Positions 10,874 to 23,543 of a stretch of DNA of 64,000 bases are shown piece by piece. The stretch lies in NCBI GenBank assembly GCA_016647705.1, contig CM028335.1, positions 33,866,212 to 33,930,211 of the forward strand, read 5' to 3'. The notes beneath the pieces are model-generated. The model saw nothing but the letters and a program-made list of their open reading frames with translations, was not told where the DNA came from and searched no databases. Numbering within the stretch: the first letter of the stretch is position 1; the number at the start of each line of letters is the position of its first letter. Position numbers and translations under genes: made by a program. The stretch comes from Eucommia ulmoides. Taxonomy: Eukaryota > Streptophyta > Magnoliopsida > Garryales > Eucommiaceae.

Positions 10874-12719
10874 ATTGTGTTTGTCGTTTATTATTGATAT
10901 TGTGAATAAATGACCCAATTTTACTTTAGGCATTTCTTTTGTATATAATTTCTATTTTGTAGTTTTGTTTTTATTTCTTATGCAGAGTACTTGGAGATGT
11001 TAAATTGCCAGGTATTGATGCATTTCTTTCAATGGGATTCTGAGTTATTTATAGTGCTGGCGCCACGCACATAAGCCAGTGAGGCGTGTCATTGAAAGAT
11101 CGAGCCATCCAGTGCAATATCTCGCCAACCTTGAGGGAATTTTGAATATGTCGGGCCAAGGACATTAAACCACGCGCTTCTTGGGAGGCAACCCAATGTC
11201 AAAAATAAATTAAATCTGTCACAACCGAATTCATTCAGAGGCGATATTCTCTCACCTCCCAGGTACATGTTCTAAACCCCTTCATCAGGATGTTTTAAAT
11301 TTCATATGTTGAGAATGATGATTGGGTCACTGAGGACAATATCCGTTTTGAGTTCGGAAGTGATGTGTAGTATTTAGTATAGTATGTTAAAAGTTTTATT
11401 GTTTTCTTGTGTGTATGTTTGTTTAGGTTAGTTTGTGTTCGTTTGTATTTGTTGTTGCATGTGGAGTTTTGCGTTCATTTGAGCTGTTACCCGATGATGA
11501 TATTGCCCCTGGTTGTTTTCGAGGTCAAGGGTAATACCCATGCATGTGTATTCTGTGTGCTTGACAATGCGTTCTGGTGAAAAATATTGTAGATCCTAAT
11601 TTACATGAGCATATAAACTCAATATATTTCTATTAAATTGATTTGAGGACGATTATCGATTAGCCAAACTCACGACAAATTAAGGATTCTAGAACTTGAT
11701 TGAGGGGAAGCTTGAGGTGAAATCCTAGGCGAGGTAGTTCAGGAGACGTGATTTAGACATTTTTTTTCTCGCTTGAGCCTTTTTGAAGCCTACCCTATTA
11801 CATGTTTATCCCTCGTTACCCTGTCGAAGCCGAAATGTCAATTCAATTCTAAATACATAAACAAATACCCTGGTCAGTTGATCTTTTTTCAAACCTAAAT
11901 CGCTAAATTAAAGGCACATTTGAGTAAATCAAGTTAGCAGCTGCAAATGCTTCTTGATGTAAGCGGTTGGGTTTAGGGGGAACTTCGGATTGGTTCGGTA
12001 TTCGAGTACTCACTTGTTGCTTTTCTTTCATTTTAACCACACCCGTGAAATCATACTAATCGAATAAGTTTGAGGATATGGTTGTTATGAAAAAAAAAAA
12101 AATTTGTTTTTTACGTTTCTTTTGACAAGTGAGTACATCGATCTTAAAATTGATTGTTCGTAATTGTTTCCAATCTATCTATAGGGGTTCGAGAGTGAAT
12201 GTGTCAAGCATTGAGCCTTGGGTAACGTTAAGTTAACAACGTTAACCCGTTTTCTATTCCGAAATACCCTTGGCCAAATATACCAAAACCAAACCAAGTC
12301 CTATTGATCTTTATAAACTTCCAAGCCTACATTAGTGGAGAGTGGACCCCAATCAGGCATATGGATATCCTAGTCCTTTACAGTCTAAGTTATGAGTTTC
12401 GTTGGTGGATAATCCAATCCAGTCGTTGTATAGTTATATTATTGAGTCTCGCACTGACACGTTTACAGGATCTAAAATGGTGTTCACCATTATTGCATGC
12501 CGAAATTTTAGAACATCATATGGTGCGTTTTACTGCCTAAACTCGAAATGATTAGCGGTTGTTGAGGGAAAAATGACTTGGTCGTTAGAAGGATTCAAAA
12601 CTCGCATATCATCATGTTTAGATTATTTTTAGGTTTTTGTTATTTAATTTAGTTGTGTTTTTCATTTTAGTGTGAGTGTTTTGCTCAAGAACTAGCAAAA
12701 TTCTAAGTTTGGGAGTATT

Positions 12720-14155
12720 TGATAGGTGTGATCTACCTATATATTTCTAAACCGATTTTATAAAGTTTTAGAGTATTTTTATAGTGTTTTTTATTACGTT
12801 GTAATTAGTTTTTATTATTTTTATATAAATTAGGTGTATGAGGTGAAAAGATATGAAAACGGAGTGTAAACGATCAGATCGAACCAAGAACGGTCAAAGA
12901 ATGGCGGAAAAATAAGCAAGGAGGCAATTTTCTGAAAAGAAGCCCATCGCGGCGGTGTCAAACCTCCGTCACGGCGGTGAAAAGACAAAGTGCACCTCTT
13001 CTTGCTGAAAGTCCACCGCCATAGCGGTAAGATCCACTGCCGCGTAGTGAAAATGCAGGATGGTCACCAAGTCCACCGTTGTCTCCACCACTGCGATGAT
13101 CACTTAACTGACATACTCCACCACCGCGGCGGTAACCTCTGCACAGATTTAGATATTTTGCCTATTTAAACCCATCTCCTCTCCTTTCCTCTTGCTCTCT
13201 TCGGCCATTAGAGCCCTTAGGGGCTTAGTTTAGAATAAAAAGAGAGTATGGGGAGTGCTCAAATAAATCCGAAGGAGAAGATTACCACGCAGAGAAGGAG
13301 AAGCGATCGGTGGACGATTTTAGCAGCTAATCTTCGGACTATGGCTAAGGTTATTCGTTTTTCCTTTTATTTCTTAACTTCTATATTTGTTTGAGCATGT
13401 TTAGATCGATTTCAATGTATAAACGATTATGACCATGAGTTAAACGTAGATTATATATGGGATTAATATTATTTATAAAAACGTAGTTTTGTTTGAGTTG
13501 TATTTCTTTAATGATTGTTCTTCGCTATTTTGATTGTATTTGCCATATTGTTTGTTTATTATGCTTAGATAGATATATTGAGAATTCGGTATTTGACACT
13601 CGGAAGAGGTAACCCCAGATTCGGACTAGGGTAAACAATGCGACGATCCAATAACCCGGGAGAGAGTTGGATTGTGGGCAATCGATGACGTTGGGGCAAG
13701 ACTCACGTAACCTAGGGTCGTTAAGATGTTGAGGGGGACTTCTTCATTGACACGAAGTCGCGTATTCCCTCATCTTACACTTGGGAGAGATGGCCAAAGA
13801 GTTTACGAACTAAGATTGTCGAATAGGTTGAACGCCACTATTGTAAACTAAACAAAATCAAACGCGTTTAAGTAAATAAAGTTAACCCCTAGAGAATCCA
13901 TCCCCTAACTATCTCGTATTAGTATAATTAGTATAGATTAAATTAGGTTATATTAGTATTAGTATTAATTAATTAAAATCATTCTTTTTCGCCTAGATAA
14001 AGTTAGGTCATGATAAACACGGTACTCGATAATAACAACAACCAATCCTTGTGGATACAGTACCCGATCTTAAAAGATCACATTATACTAAAACTTTGAC
14101 CTCGTACACTTGCGAGTAGTTAATACACGAGCGTGTAACAAACGCTCGTCATACA
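12720..14155 (+). repeat. Element A 3' LTR
   Basis: This is 1,436 bp from TGATAGG to CATACA, colinear with the 5' LTR apart from the missing 198-bp duplication and scattered substitutions. It carries its own palindromic block (12945-13140) and TATA box (13161-13171). Confidence 0.85.
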
Positions 14156-15212
14156 GTAGCTTAGTTGTTGGTTCGAGTAGATCCTGATGATTTAGTTAAT
14201 TTGGTGAACTGATGAGTTGATCTTCGATACTCAGTTTGATTAGTGGACTAGGCAGTCTAGTTGGTCAATGAGCTAATCTTGGCAGCTTGAGCTGATCTAG
14301 GCAATTCAGTTGGTGAATAAACTGAGCTAGGCAGTTTAGTTTATCTTGACGGAATGATTTATGCAGTCACCTAATGAACTGAGCTAGGCAGCTGACAAAA
14401 TGAGTCAGATAGTCAGTTGACAAACTGAGCTAGGCAGTTGTTGAACTGAGCTAGATAGTCAGTTGACGAACTGAGCTAGGCAGTTATCAAACTCAGCTAG
14501 GCAGACAGTCGACGAACTGAGCTCAGTAGGTTTTGAACTAAGCTAGGCAATTAGTTGACAAACTGTGCCAGGTAGTTATCAAACTGAGCAAGGCAGTCAG
14601 TTAATGAACTGAGCTAAGCAGTTAGTTAATAAACTGAGCTAGGCAGTTGTCGAACTAAGCTAGGCAGTCAGTTAATGAACTGAGCTAGGCAGTCAGTTAA
14701 CGAACTAAGCTAGGCAGTTTTCAAACTGAGCTAGGTAAACAATTGATGAACTGAGCTAGGCAGTTGTGGAACTGAACTAGGTAGGTAGTTGACGAACTGA
14801 TCTAGGAAATTGTCGAACTCAGCTAGGCAGTCAATTGACAAACTAAGCTAGACAGTTGTCGAACTCAACTAGGTAATTATTTGACGAACTCAGCTAGGCA
14901 GTTAGTTGACAAATTGAGCTAGACAGTTAGTTAACGAACTGAGCGAGACAGTTATCGAACTGCGCTAGGCAATCAATTGACGAACTGAGCTAGGCAATTT
15001 TCAAACTGAGCTAGGTAGTCAGTTGACGAACTAAGCTCGGTAGTTGTTAAACTGATCTAGGAATTTGGTTGGCGAATTGTGCTAGGCAGTCAGTTGTCGA
15101 ACTAAGCTAGGTGGTCAGTTGGGCAGTTGTCGAATTGAGCTAGGCAGTTGTCGAACTGAGCTAGGCAATTATTGAACTAAGCTAGGCAGTTGTCGAACTG
15201 AGCTAGGCAGTT
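14156..15212. repeat. 21/25-bp minisatellite, main block
   Basis: About 40-45 tandem units of 'gaactgagctaggcagt' followed by either 'tgtc' (21-bp unit) or 'cagttgac' (25-bp unit); the two lengths mix irregularly. All frames contain frequent stops (TAG in 'gctaggcag'), so it is not coding. It continues the sequence at 8820-9203 across element A. A single stray unit lies at 16345-16410. Confidence 0.9.
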
Positions 15213-18200
15213 TGGTGATTTTTATTACTACAAGTATTTCATTATCGGAGAGGCACCCTTAGACAAGTCTTTTGTCGCCGTGGAGATGTCCTTATACCCA
15301 GGGAATTTGTAATTTCTTCTTTTCCTCTTTACCCTCCTTAATAACTGGATTATTTGTTGGTCGAGTTATGAATGCAAAACTGGTTTTGATAGACAGGTTC
15401 TTCTTCCAATAATTGTTCCTGCGATTTGTTTATAAATTATCATTCCCTCCTGCAAAGTCTTCAGTCATTAAGTTTTGAACTTAGTTTTCTTTGTGAATTT
15501 TCTTTCGATTTAATTTCTTCGTAATTGATTATCTCAGGGAGAGCTAAACTCTTCTCCTTTTTCCACATCCTTTCGGTTATCTCTTTGTTCATGGGATTTG
15601 AACGGGATATGTAACTTTTTTAACCTGCTCTATAAGAATAGTAGTTTGAATGCCAGATAATAATCATTAACGAATAAAGAGTTGCATTCTTCATGATGTA
15701 ATACAAGTTCATATTTTTATGAATATTCGGGTAACAAGTCGATTTGGGTTTGAATCCTCAAAATTACCGTTCATCAACGAGAAATACTCTCGGGAACGAG
15801 TATTTGATTTTTGTTCTTGCCATTTCAACTTTTAAGATAAGTTGTAATGGCGTAATTACCCAAAGCATTTCTAGAGACAAGTTGCGTTTTGTGATCTTAA
15901 GAATTTCTCTTGAGATTTCAAATGCTTGAATCCGTAGTCTACCCAATCATAATGTGGGTGTACTGTTTATTCGTCATACTATCTAGTTATGCTAAGTGAT
16001 GAATTTATTATTCGTCGCACAACAAGTATTTTCTAATTGAAAAATTAGAAAACACAATTTATATCTCATATGCAAAGTTGAGGGTACAATTTGCCCTTTT
16101 TTTAACCACACGGGCCTTAAAAGATTTGACTCGTAGATCGAGTATTACCCATAATCTCATTCGATATATTTTTTTTTTACCTCTGTATGTATACGAAAAT
16201 GTAGAGGCATTAGTCGTAATTTATCGATTCCCTTGAGGGAATCTTAGAATTTAGTCATTCTTCTAGCATATCATTCCCAACATAATATCTTAGGGGTGGA
16301 ATAAATAAAATATTTTTAAGGGTAGAATAATTAAATAAAAACATGAATGAACTAATCTAGGCAGTTCAGTTTGATTGGTGAGCCGATCTTAGTCGCTCAG
16401 TTTATGTTGACCGACATTTTTCCATCTTGTCAATCACTTCATATGGAGTTCAGATACCGATTCCATAGTATAACCAAGCTGTCAACTTTTTTATACTTTT
16501 GGGTGTATTTATTTTGAAGTCCAATAGTGCTCTCATAATATGTAATTTGTTGAGGTAAAAGTTATAGGGGACAAAGTGTAATTTTGCTATGCCCTAGGAC
16601 CTTGGATAATCTTTATCAAATTTATGGGACATATTCTGTAATTACAATGCACTTCCTATATTTATTTCTTTAGCAAATGCTAAAGTTCATCTAATTATCA
16701 CAGGTAGCATCATGATTCATGAATTAGGAGATGCAAAGTGTAATTTCGATATTTCTCCGAGACACATTTAAGTATTTAATCAGAAAAATATAATTTTCTC
16801 TAATTTTTTATTTATCAATATACCATCAATAAATCATAAGTTTACTTAAAACTTGATGGGTATTAAATATGAATATACTTATTACCTTAGGGGCATCAGA
16901 GTAATTAGCCCTACCTCATGGACTTTAGAGTAATTAGTCCTAGGTTATAAGTGTTTTCATGGGCGTAATATTATACTACTTCATTATGTTTAGTATTACA
17001 CATAACACTTGATTTACAGCACAATACATAGTGTAACATTCAATTGTTATACAATGCTATTAGGGTACTAGTTGTTTTCACTACTCAAAAATTTATTGCA
17101 CTGTAATGATGCTAGAGGAAGGGCTGATGTGCAAGTAGGACAAAAATATGTTACGTACATCATATGCGTCGTAATTCGCAAGTGAATTAAACTTGAGGGT
17201 ATAAACTATAAATATACTTGTTAACTTATGGGCTTTAGTGTAATTAACCCTAGGTTATTCTTCCCTTCTCACGGCATGTTCATCAATTGCAGCCGCAACC
17301 TTTTCTTAGGCAGAAATAGGGATGGCTTCTTGGATCATCAGGCTCATAATTGAACATGTTCATAATTCCTCACCGCCAACCACGGTTGCGACGTCTAGAC
17401 CTCCGGCGTTGTAGCTTGTTTCATCCTCTTCCTCAAAGCCCAGCAAACCACGCCGCCGTTCATGCTCGTGTTCGCTACCGTCGTGTTTGTGGAGGAATTA
17501 ACCCTTCAAATCAACACCGAGTAGATCATCAAACCCTAATCGACAATGAAGCGCCGCTGATCGATGCCCACTTCAGTCCAAATCGCGACCAACCTGAACC
17601 GTCTAGATCTAGGGCGGATCTGAGATGATGGTTGGATGGCGAGGCTGTGAGGCAGAGCTCCGACTCCCTCGTCTAATCTGATTTTCTCACTCATCGGCTT
17701 CGACTTAAAGAAAATCATTCTAGATCTGTAGATCTAAACGAGTAAACGCAACGATGAAGGATTGAAACCATAGAATCTAGATCTCAGGTTACGGATCTGG
17801 CGGTGCAGTTCAGGTCAGATCAGATTCATTCCTTGTTCTTCGATTGTTTACTCATCGATTGTATTTCGATTATTCTTTTCTCAATTCGAAAATCTGTTTT
17901 GATTCTCGATTCAATCCCCCTTCAGCTTTCGCTGATCTGTTCGTCGTCTATTGACGTCTGCTTTTCATCGTCGTCTTCTTTGGATTGACGATTATCTTTG
18001 TTTCTTCGTCTTCTTCATCTTTGATTATCCATCTTTGTCGATTATCGATGGTTGATTCGCCATAGCGCAGATTTGTTTGATTCAGATCCGTTGGCTTCGT
18101 CATTCGATTTGCAGCTTTGATTCGAAGATCTATTTAGATTTGTTCATTGGCTTCAGAACAGGAACAGATCAGGAACAATTCTGTTTTTAGATCCGTTCAT

Positions 18201-18764
18201 CATATTTTATTCTAAAAACCAATACGTCTTCGATTGTTTGGATGTGTGGTTTTGCCGATAGCAATAGTAGGCCTCACCGGTAGTCCATGGTGGTCACGGC
18301 ATTGATAATCATGTCTTTTTGCCCAGTTTTTCACAGACGCCGCAAAATGATGTTGCGAAAAACCCCGGTACGTTTATAGCTCCCCACGTGCTAGAAATTT
18401 GCAACCTACAATCGGATCTGCAAAATCAGTTAGTTCTATGGGGGAACATTGGTGTGGTGTCGACCAAAAAACTTTTAACGTAAGAATAAGATCAGACTGC
18501 TCTTTAGAGGATAAAATCTTAGGAATATAATATGAATGTGATATTACGGGTAAGCTTAAGAATGAATCAATATGTAAATGTGATACCTTTTCGCTTTTAT
18601 AGACTGAATCAGCTCCCGAGAGTTACACCATTTTGGCCTATTATTACGTCGTCATTTATGGGAAGTTATAACCCCATTTATGTTGTTATTAACTAAGGAG
18701 TTAATCACTAATTTAGTGGGGAGTTATACTTTTTTGGTTCCCCTATTAGGCGGGAAATTCTCTC
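15213..18764. other. Unclassified DNA, no gene supported
   Basis: AT-rich sequence with one stray minisatellite unit (16345-16410). It also has an imperfect direct repeat of about 70-100 bp ('gtaattag.cctaggttat' words at 16845-16950 and 17185-17255). A GC-richer stretch (17260-18300) has Arg/Pro/His-rich short frames and many tcttcgtc/gattcgat words, reminiscent of a 5'UTR. No protein domain, splice-consistent gene model or terminal repeat could be supported. Confidence 0.5.
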
Positions 18765-19545
18765 GCATCATTTCAGATCAAAAGAACTTTGTGGGGTTGT
18801 AATGTATAGCTAGGGTAAAAGGTGGATAAAAATGTTATTTTTAAGCTCAAATCACCCTAGGCATGTTTCACGACTCATGGATCTTGCAAAATTTCTAAGA
18901 ATTTTTTTTTTTCACCCACTCCCTCTTTCTTCACATGTCTTCTTTCAATCGATTTCTCAAAACATGCCAAAACACACATGTTCATTTTTTTTTTCAAAAT
19001 AGGTAAGAGCCACACATACAAACTCAAAATTAATATTGTCCTCAATATTACAGGACAATACAAAGAAGTGACTCAACTCATCACCAAATTGATTTATTTA
19101 TTTATTTTCAAACAAAACCCAACCTATCGATGATTTTCCAAACACAATCCATGCTAGTCCTTACAATCAGTTATCTAGACAATCTCGCCTCCTAATGTGG
19201 TCGGCAGTAATGCTCCAGGCAAGGTGACCGGTATAGGCCTTTCTTCCACAGTTTTACATCCTTATGCTCAATTATTTGAAATTTTGGGTTGCCTCTTAAG
19301 AAGCACTTGGTTTAACGTCCTTGACTTGACAACAGAGAAGGCTCATCAAAGAGCGGCTTTTGCCCATAGTATGCGCTACACAACACAATAAATGGGTCTT
19401 AGTTTTGAATACCCTCAAGCTTGACGAGATGTAGAAATGATTTGCACTTATGCTCAACGTGACTCGACTTCGGCTTATGTGCTTGGTGGGCGTGAATGAA
19501 CTGTGCTAAAGGTGGAGGAGGACAAGTGAGTCACATCGGATTCTC

Positions 19546-19779
19546 CTAGATGTAGTCGTCTTTGATCGGTGGTGGCATCACAACATGGATCTCTAAAGGT
19601 GGAGACTCACAATTGTCATCTTGTGATTCTTCATCGTCGATGAATTCTTGGGTCTCATCTTCATTAAAATCATCGTCATTGAACAAACTCAAGTTCCTCC
19701 CTCTTGTATTCGGTTCATTATGGTGGCTTTCACATATGAATGTGACTTGTGTGTCTTTTAGTGCCACCGTTCCTAACAT
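19546..19779 (-). pseudogene. Acidic ORF of element B1 (gag C-terminal or linker)
   Basis: A 77-residue frame with a run of Asp/Glu, including 'FNDDDFNEDETQEFIDDEES' and 'CESPPLEIHVVMPPPIKD'. The B2 copy has the same order of motifs in a 138-residue frame at 46784-47200 ('LGLFDDDEDSN', 'VHVMVPPPIKEYY'). Conservation of the acidic block and the PPPIK motif between copies suggests it was once translated. No Pfam-type fold recognised. Confidence 0.55.
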
Positions 19780-19809
19780 GACCTCAATGTAGCTAGTAAG
19801 TTGACCAAT

Positions 19810-20270
19810 TTACGTCTCGAGGGACTTTACAGTCGCGTTGATATCAGTGTAGGTCGTCTTAATATTGTCAAGACGGGCCTCAAGTTTATTGAGACAATCA
19901 TGAGTTTTCCTCATGATACTTTGAGTTTCCCTCATAAATGTAGTGAACATGTCTTCCAGGGTGGGGTAAAAACTCCACAAGTTGGTGTGGGGTGTCAATC
20001 AATGGCGCCAAAATATTGGAACAATCCCCCATACATTGGTAATTTGTTGAATAATTCCAACTCCAATAGTCAAAATTGACCATGTCTTCCAACAACAAAT
20101 AGGCCTCGTCCATGGTTAGTTAATAAAAAGAGGTAGTTGCACTTCTTCCATCCATTCAAGTTCTTGTTGCAGTTTGTAATCTATTGAGGAAGTTTAGTAG
20201 TTGACACTCCTTTAGGAAACCATGGTTGGGGAATTGAATAAGAACTCCTTGTATCTGTACCAAGCTCAAT
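19810..20270 (-). pseudogene. Gag relic of element B1 (Retrotrans_gag-like)
   Basis: Broken frames read, in order on the minus strand: a degenerate 'FPxHGFPKE..' segment (about 20250-20170), 'MDEAYLLLEDMVNFDYWSWN' (20113 on), and a coiled-coil-like tail with 'LEDMFTTFMRETQSIMRK' and 'TVKSLET'. The order matches the C-terminal half of plant Ty3/Gypsy gag. Frame changes and stops separate the pieces. B2 at 46178-46600 keeps the first part better. Confidence 0.6.
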
Positions 20271-20440
20271 ATAACTGCTCAGAATCTCGTTAAGAAAATC
20301 TCAAGAGGACTTGTTGATCAACCATCTCCAAGTACCTCGCAATATAAGAAATGAAAAACAAAAAATAAAAATGAAAATAAATACCTAAATTAAAATTAAG
20401 TTACTTATTCACAATATTAACAACAATCTAAAACTCCAAT

Positions 20441-20457
20441 TCTCGGCAACGGCGTCA
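20441..20457 (-). other. Primer-binding site of B1, tRNA-Asp type (degenerate)
   Basis: Plus-strand TCTCGGCAACGGCGTCA lies 6 bp inside the LTR and matches the tRNA-Asp 3' end at 14 of 17 positions. It fixes the orientation of B1 as minus. Confidence 0.7.
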
Positions 20458-20463
20458 AAAACT

Positions 20464-22055
20464 TGGTAGCGATTTATTTTGCTACACCGCAAGTGTACGG
20501 GTCAAATTTTAATTATATAGAGTGAGTAGAATGTCGTATCCACATTGATTGGCTTAAATCATCATTAAGTACTGCGATTATCGTAACCCAACTTTATCTA
20601 GGCGATCAAATTTTAGATTTATAAAAATAAAACTAAAACAATTTTAAAATCAAAAGCAAAATAAAATATGGATTTCTAATGCACAATTGTTCTAGGAGCT
20701 TGATTTCATCTCGTTATTCCCATGTCATCTTATTAAGCAATTATTAGTCAATTCCATTTATTCAATAATTAAGGTCACTCGTACTCACTCACTACTTCTC
20801 CCGAGTGTTTAGTGAGAGAAAATACAAACATTTCAATATTAATATCCCTATCTAGTATTCAGGTGAGAATATTCGTTATACACTAACCTTATAGATTAAT
20901 CTCCAAATCTATTAAAACTTACGTTGTGGTTAACCTAAATTCGAACCCGAAATTACCTCTCCCGAGTGTTAAATCCCAGGTTTTCAAATCAACCAAAATA
21001 TCATATAAAATCATAAATTAGAAGCATTAATAAGGTAAACACAATTGAATAGAAATCATAGTTAATAAATCTAGAACTTGATCACCTACCAGTCTCATAA
21101 GATCATAAATTCCCAACTCGATTACCTCGGCGTTGATCTCCTCTTAGACTCACAACAACCTAAATTATGCATTCTCAATTCTGGTCACAAACTCATTCTC
21201 TCTCTAACATAGAATTCATAACCTAAAATCATCTAATTCATCGGCCACATGAATCAAAAGTATTAAATATAGTAAGGTATAAAATAGAATTAAAACTAAC
21301 AATTAACAAAATATTCAAAACATGGTTCAACACAAGATTACATCAAGCCCTAAATTAAATGACTAACTCGACATAGCTAAATCCATAACTAATACTTTCA
21401 AGAATTCTATAAATTTAAAATAACAAATATAAATTCAAGAAAGATTAGGGTGAGAGAAATTAAGAGAAAACTCTTTTTTGTGGAGATGAGCTTCAAATTT
21501 TCAATATACTTCAACTCCAAGCTCACTCTCTAGCGGTTTTGTGCCTCCAATAGTGTTTTCCTCTCCAATTTTGCTGTAAATTTCCACACCATGGGGTGTT
21601 TTCTCTCCTAAGATCGTCACCCCTAGGATTTAAGGCATAAAAAGGGCTCAAAATAGGTCTTGTCCACTTTTTGGGGTTGCAGCAGAACTTTTTTCCCTCT
21701 ACAACACGAAGTTTCAAACCTGTTGGGACAGAATTTTGGCGTTAAAGCGCGTAGCTTCTGAAATCTGGCTATAACGTTCTCGTCCGAACTCCGATTGAGG
21801 TAATTCAAGATATTATGGAAATCTAAGAAAGAGATCTACAACTTTAATATTATAAGTTTTTTTAGAATCGGATTGCATTATGATAAAAATTGGGCTTAAA
21901 GTTTTCGCACCTGCATTCATTTTGCACATTTTCTCCCATTTATTATATTCCTACAAAACAACACAAAAATACATTAAACTAACAAAAATGTTTGAAAACT
22001 CATAAATATTTGAACTCAAAAGTACTTAATTTATTGGTAAATAACATTCTCATCA
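20464..22055 (-). repeat. Element B1 5' LTR
   Basis: This is 1,592 bp. In plus view it starts TGGTAGCGATTTATTTTGC and ends ATTCTCATCA, giving a TGATGAG...CTACCA LTR on the minus strand. It is homologous along its length to 48825-50241, with diverged middle parts. A TATA-like CCCTTTTTATGCC lies near 21635 on the minus strand. Confidence 0.8.
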
Positions 22056-22869
22056 GAAACTTTGGACAAACTTTAAAACATTTTTAAAGGGGGTAAATTT
22101 CATCTTAGATTCATGTTTAAATTTCATTTAATGTATTGAAAGAGAAGAAATAATAAAAAAGAAATAATAATAATAATAATAAAAAAAAAATTCTACAATT
22201 TGATTGAATTAAGCAAGAACAAAGTTTTGGGCTAAAATAAAAATTTCTAATTGTTAATTGGGGATTAGATTGATTAAATTAAAAGTGTATTTTTATAGAA
22301 TATCACTTTGGATAGTGTACTTTTATAGAATATTACTTTGAATATAATTAATTTTATTTCCCACCCCTTAATGTTAGAAAATTTCACCAATTCCAACTAC
22401 TTTTTATTTTTGCCCAAAACAATATATTTTTTGCCCGTTTTGTCAAATTGATGATCAAAAATATTTTATTTTTCGAAATTGGACTTTCTAATATTTATAT
22501 AGTTTAATTTTATTTTTATCATTTCAATTTCATGAAAAATCAAAGAACGCAAGTGTAATTGGCAAAAAGTGATCAAATCACAAAAATCACTAAAATAGAA
22601 GCACCCTCCGGGAATAAGACGAAGCATAGGATTTTAAAATCGGAGTGCCCCATGTATTTAAGAGAGTGTCCAAATCCATTACCCAAAATGATATGATTAG
22701 GAGATGTCAAATCAATTGAGTTTTGCACTCAATACCATAAGTAGGGAGGGCTAAAATATAAAATTAACCCAATAGGGGTAGGCTCATCATTAGAGTGACA
22801 TGAGATGAAAAAAGACGGTGATGCTCTCCTCATGGAGTGCACCTTGGCCAATGCACAAATAACCTCCCC

Positions 22870-22877
22870 TATAAATA
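22870..22877 (+). promoter_or_regulatory. TATA box, orphan promoter-like
   Basis: TATAAATA in good plant context, with a C-rich 5' flank and CT-rich sequence 30-100 bp downstream. No gene can be assigned. Confidence 0.45.
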
Positions 22878-23033
22878 GGGAAGGCCTTTTTTCCTTTTTT
22901 GCTTTTCTAATTCACTTCTAAAGTCTTTCATGTTCTCTCACTACATGACAAGAGCACTTTCTCTCTCTAAAAACATTTCTCAATTTTAGATTTTATTGTC
23001 TTACAAATCTTAGATTCTCTACACAAAGAGATA

Positions 23034-23062
23034 TAAGAAGAAGAAGAAGAAGAAGAAAAAGA
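23034..23062. repeat. (GAA)n microsatellite
   Basis: Uninterrupted aag/gaa triplets over about 25 bp ending in aaaag. Confidence 0.9.
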
Positions 23063-23543
23063 ACCATCTTTCCCAAAGGCAAGGTAAATTCTTAAAATCT
23101 CCTAATTTATATATAGATTTGTCTAAAACAATGACATACAAAAAAAATACAAGTTGTTCTCTGAGAACGCAGATTACTTTTCCACATTTACTTTTACCAT
23201 TATCTACTTTCCACACTTTAATTTTTCGCATTTACTTTACTGTCATTTACTTTTCCGTTTTGCACATTTTTTCGCTTTACATTTCTGCATTTGTTTCTTC
23301 CAAGGGCTAGCACTAAGTCACGATCCTTGACCTGACCCAATTTTTTTTTCCTTGTTTAGTCAAGTCCTCGAACTGGCGTTATACTTAAACATATATTATT
23401 ATTCTTGCATATCTATATACATACTAGACTATATACACATATATACATATCTTATTCACTATCATCTTTGTAGACATATCAAAACAAAAAATAAAAAAAA
23501 TAAATGATTTTTTTTTTTTTTTACTTAAAATAAAAATCATAAG

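Larger units (their letters stand above)
9204..14155 (+). mobile_element. Gypsy-type LTR element A, internally gutted
   Basis: There are two direct LTRs (9204-10849 and 12720-14155, TGATAGGTG...TACA) around 1,870 bp of internal DNA. After LTR1 comes a primer-binding site matching tRNA-Asp (10857-10873). Before LTR2 is a purine-rich tract (aagtttgggagtat, 12705-12719). Flanking pentamers are GTAGT (9199) and GTAGC (14156), a target duplication with one change. The internal region keeps the 'cgcttcttgggaggcaaccc' motif (about 11179) that is common 3' of pol in plant Gypsy elements. No gag or pol remains, so the body was deleted or the copy moved as a LARD-like non-autonomous element. Confidence 0.85.
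18765..22055 (-). mobile_element. Gypsy-type element B1, gag-only, 3' end lost
   Basis: On the minus strand: 5' LTR (22055-20464), tRNA-Asp-type PBS (20457-20441), gag remains (about 20270-19810), an acidic ORF (19779-19546), then 3' non-coding DNA down to about 18765 where homology to copy B2 stops. It matches B2 (46208-48440) colinearly over gag, acidic ORF and 3' region, and neither has protease, RT, RNase H or integrase. That fits a TR-GAG-like non-autonomous family (inference). The 3' LTR is absent. Confidence 0.7.
22056..23538. other. AT-rich DNA with a promoter-like stretch
   Basis: Mostly AT-rich with homopolymers, a GAA repeat (23034-23062) and no supported ORF. At 22870-22877 a strong TATAAATA box sits in 'cctataaatagggaagg', followed by pyrimidine-rich DNA (ctttctctctct, about 22960). 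This looks like an LTR or gene promoter reading rightwards, but no product follows before the Copia element. Confidence 0.5.

Noticed and set aside
14156-15212. Regularly spaced repeats resembling a CRISPR array
   Set aside because: Units are contiguous tandem repeats without unique spacers, in a eukaryotic genome.
17350-17988. Plus-strand frames of 61-92 codons in a GC-richer stretch
   Set aside because: Arg/Pro/Ser-rich, no motif, no splice-consistent continuation.
20441-20457. tRNA-Asp gene
   Set aside because: Only the 3' 17 nt match, adjacent to an LTR: it is a primer-binding site, as are 10857-10873 and 60321-60337.
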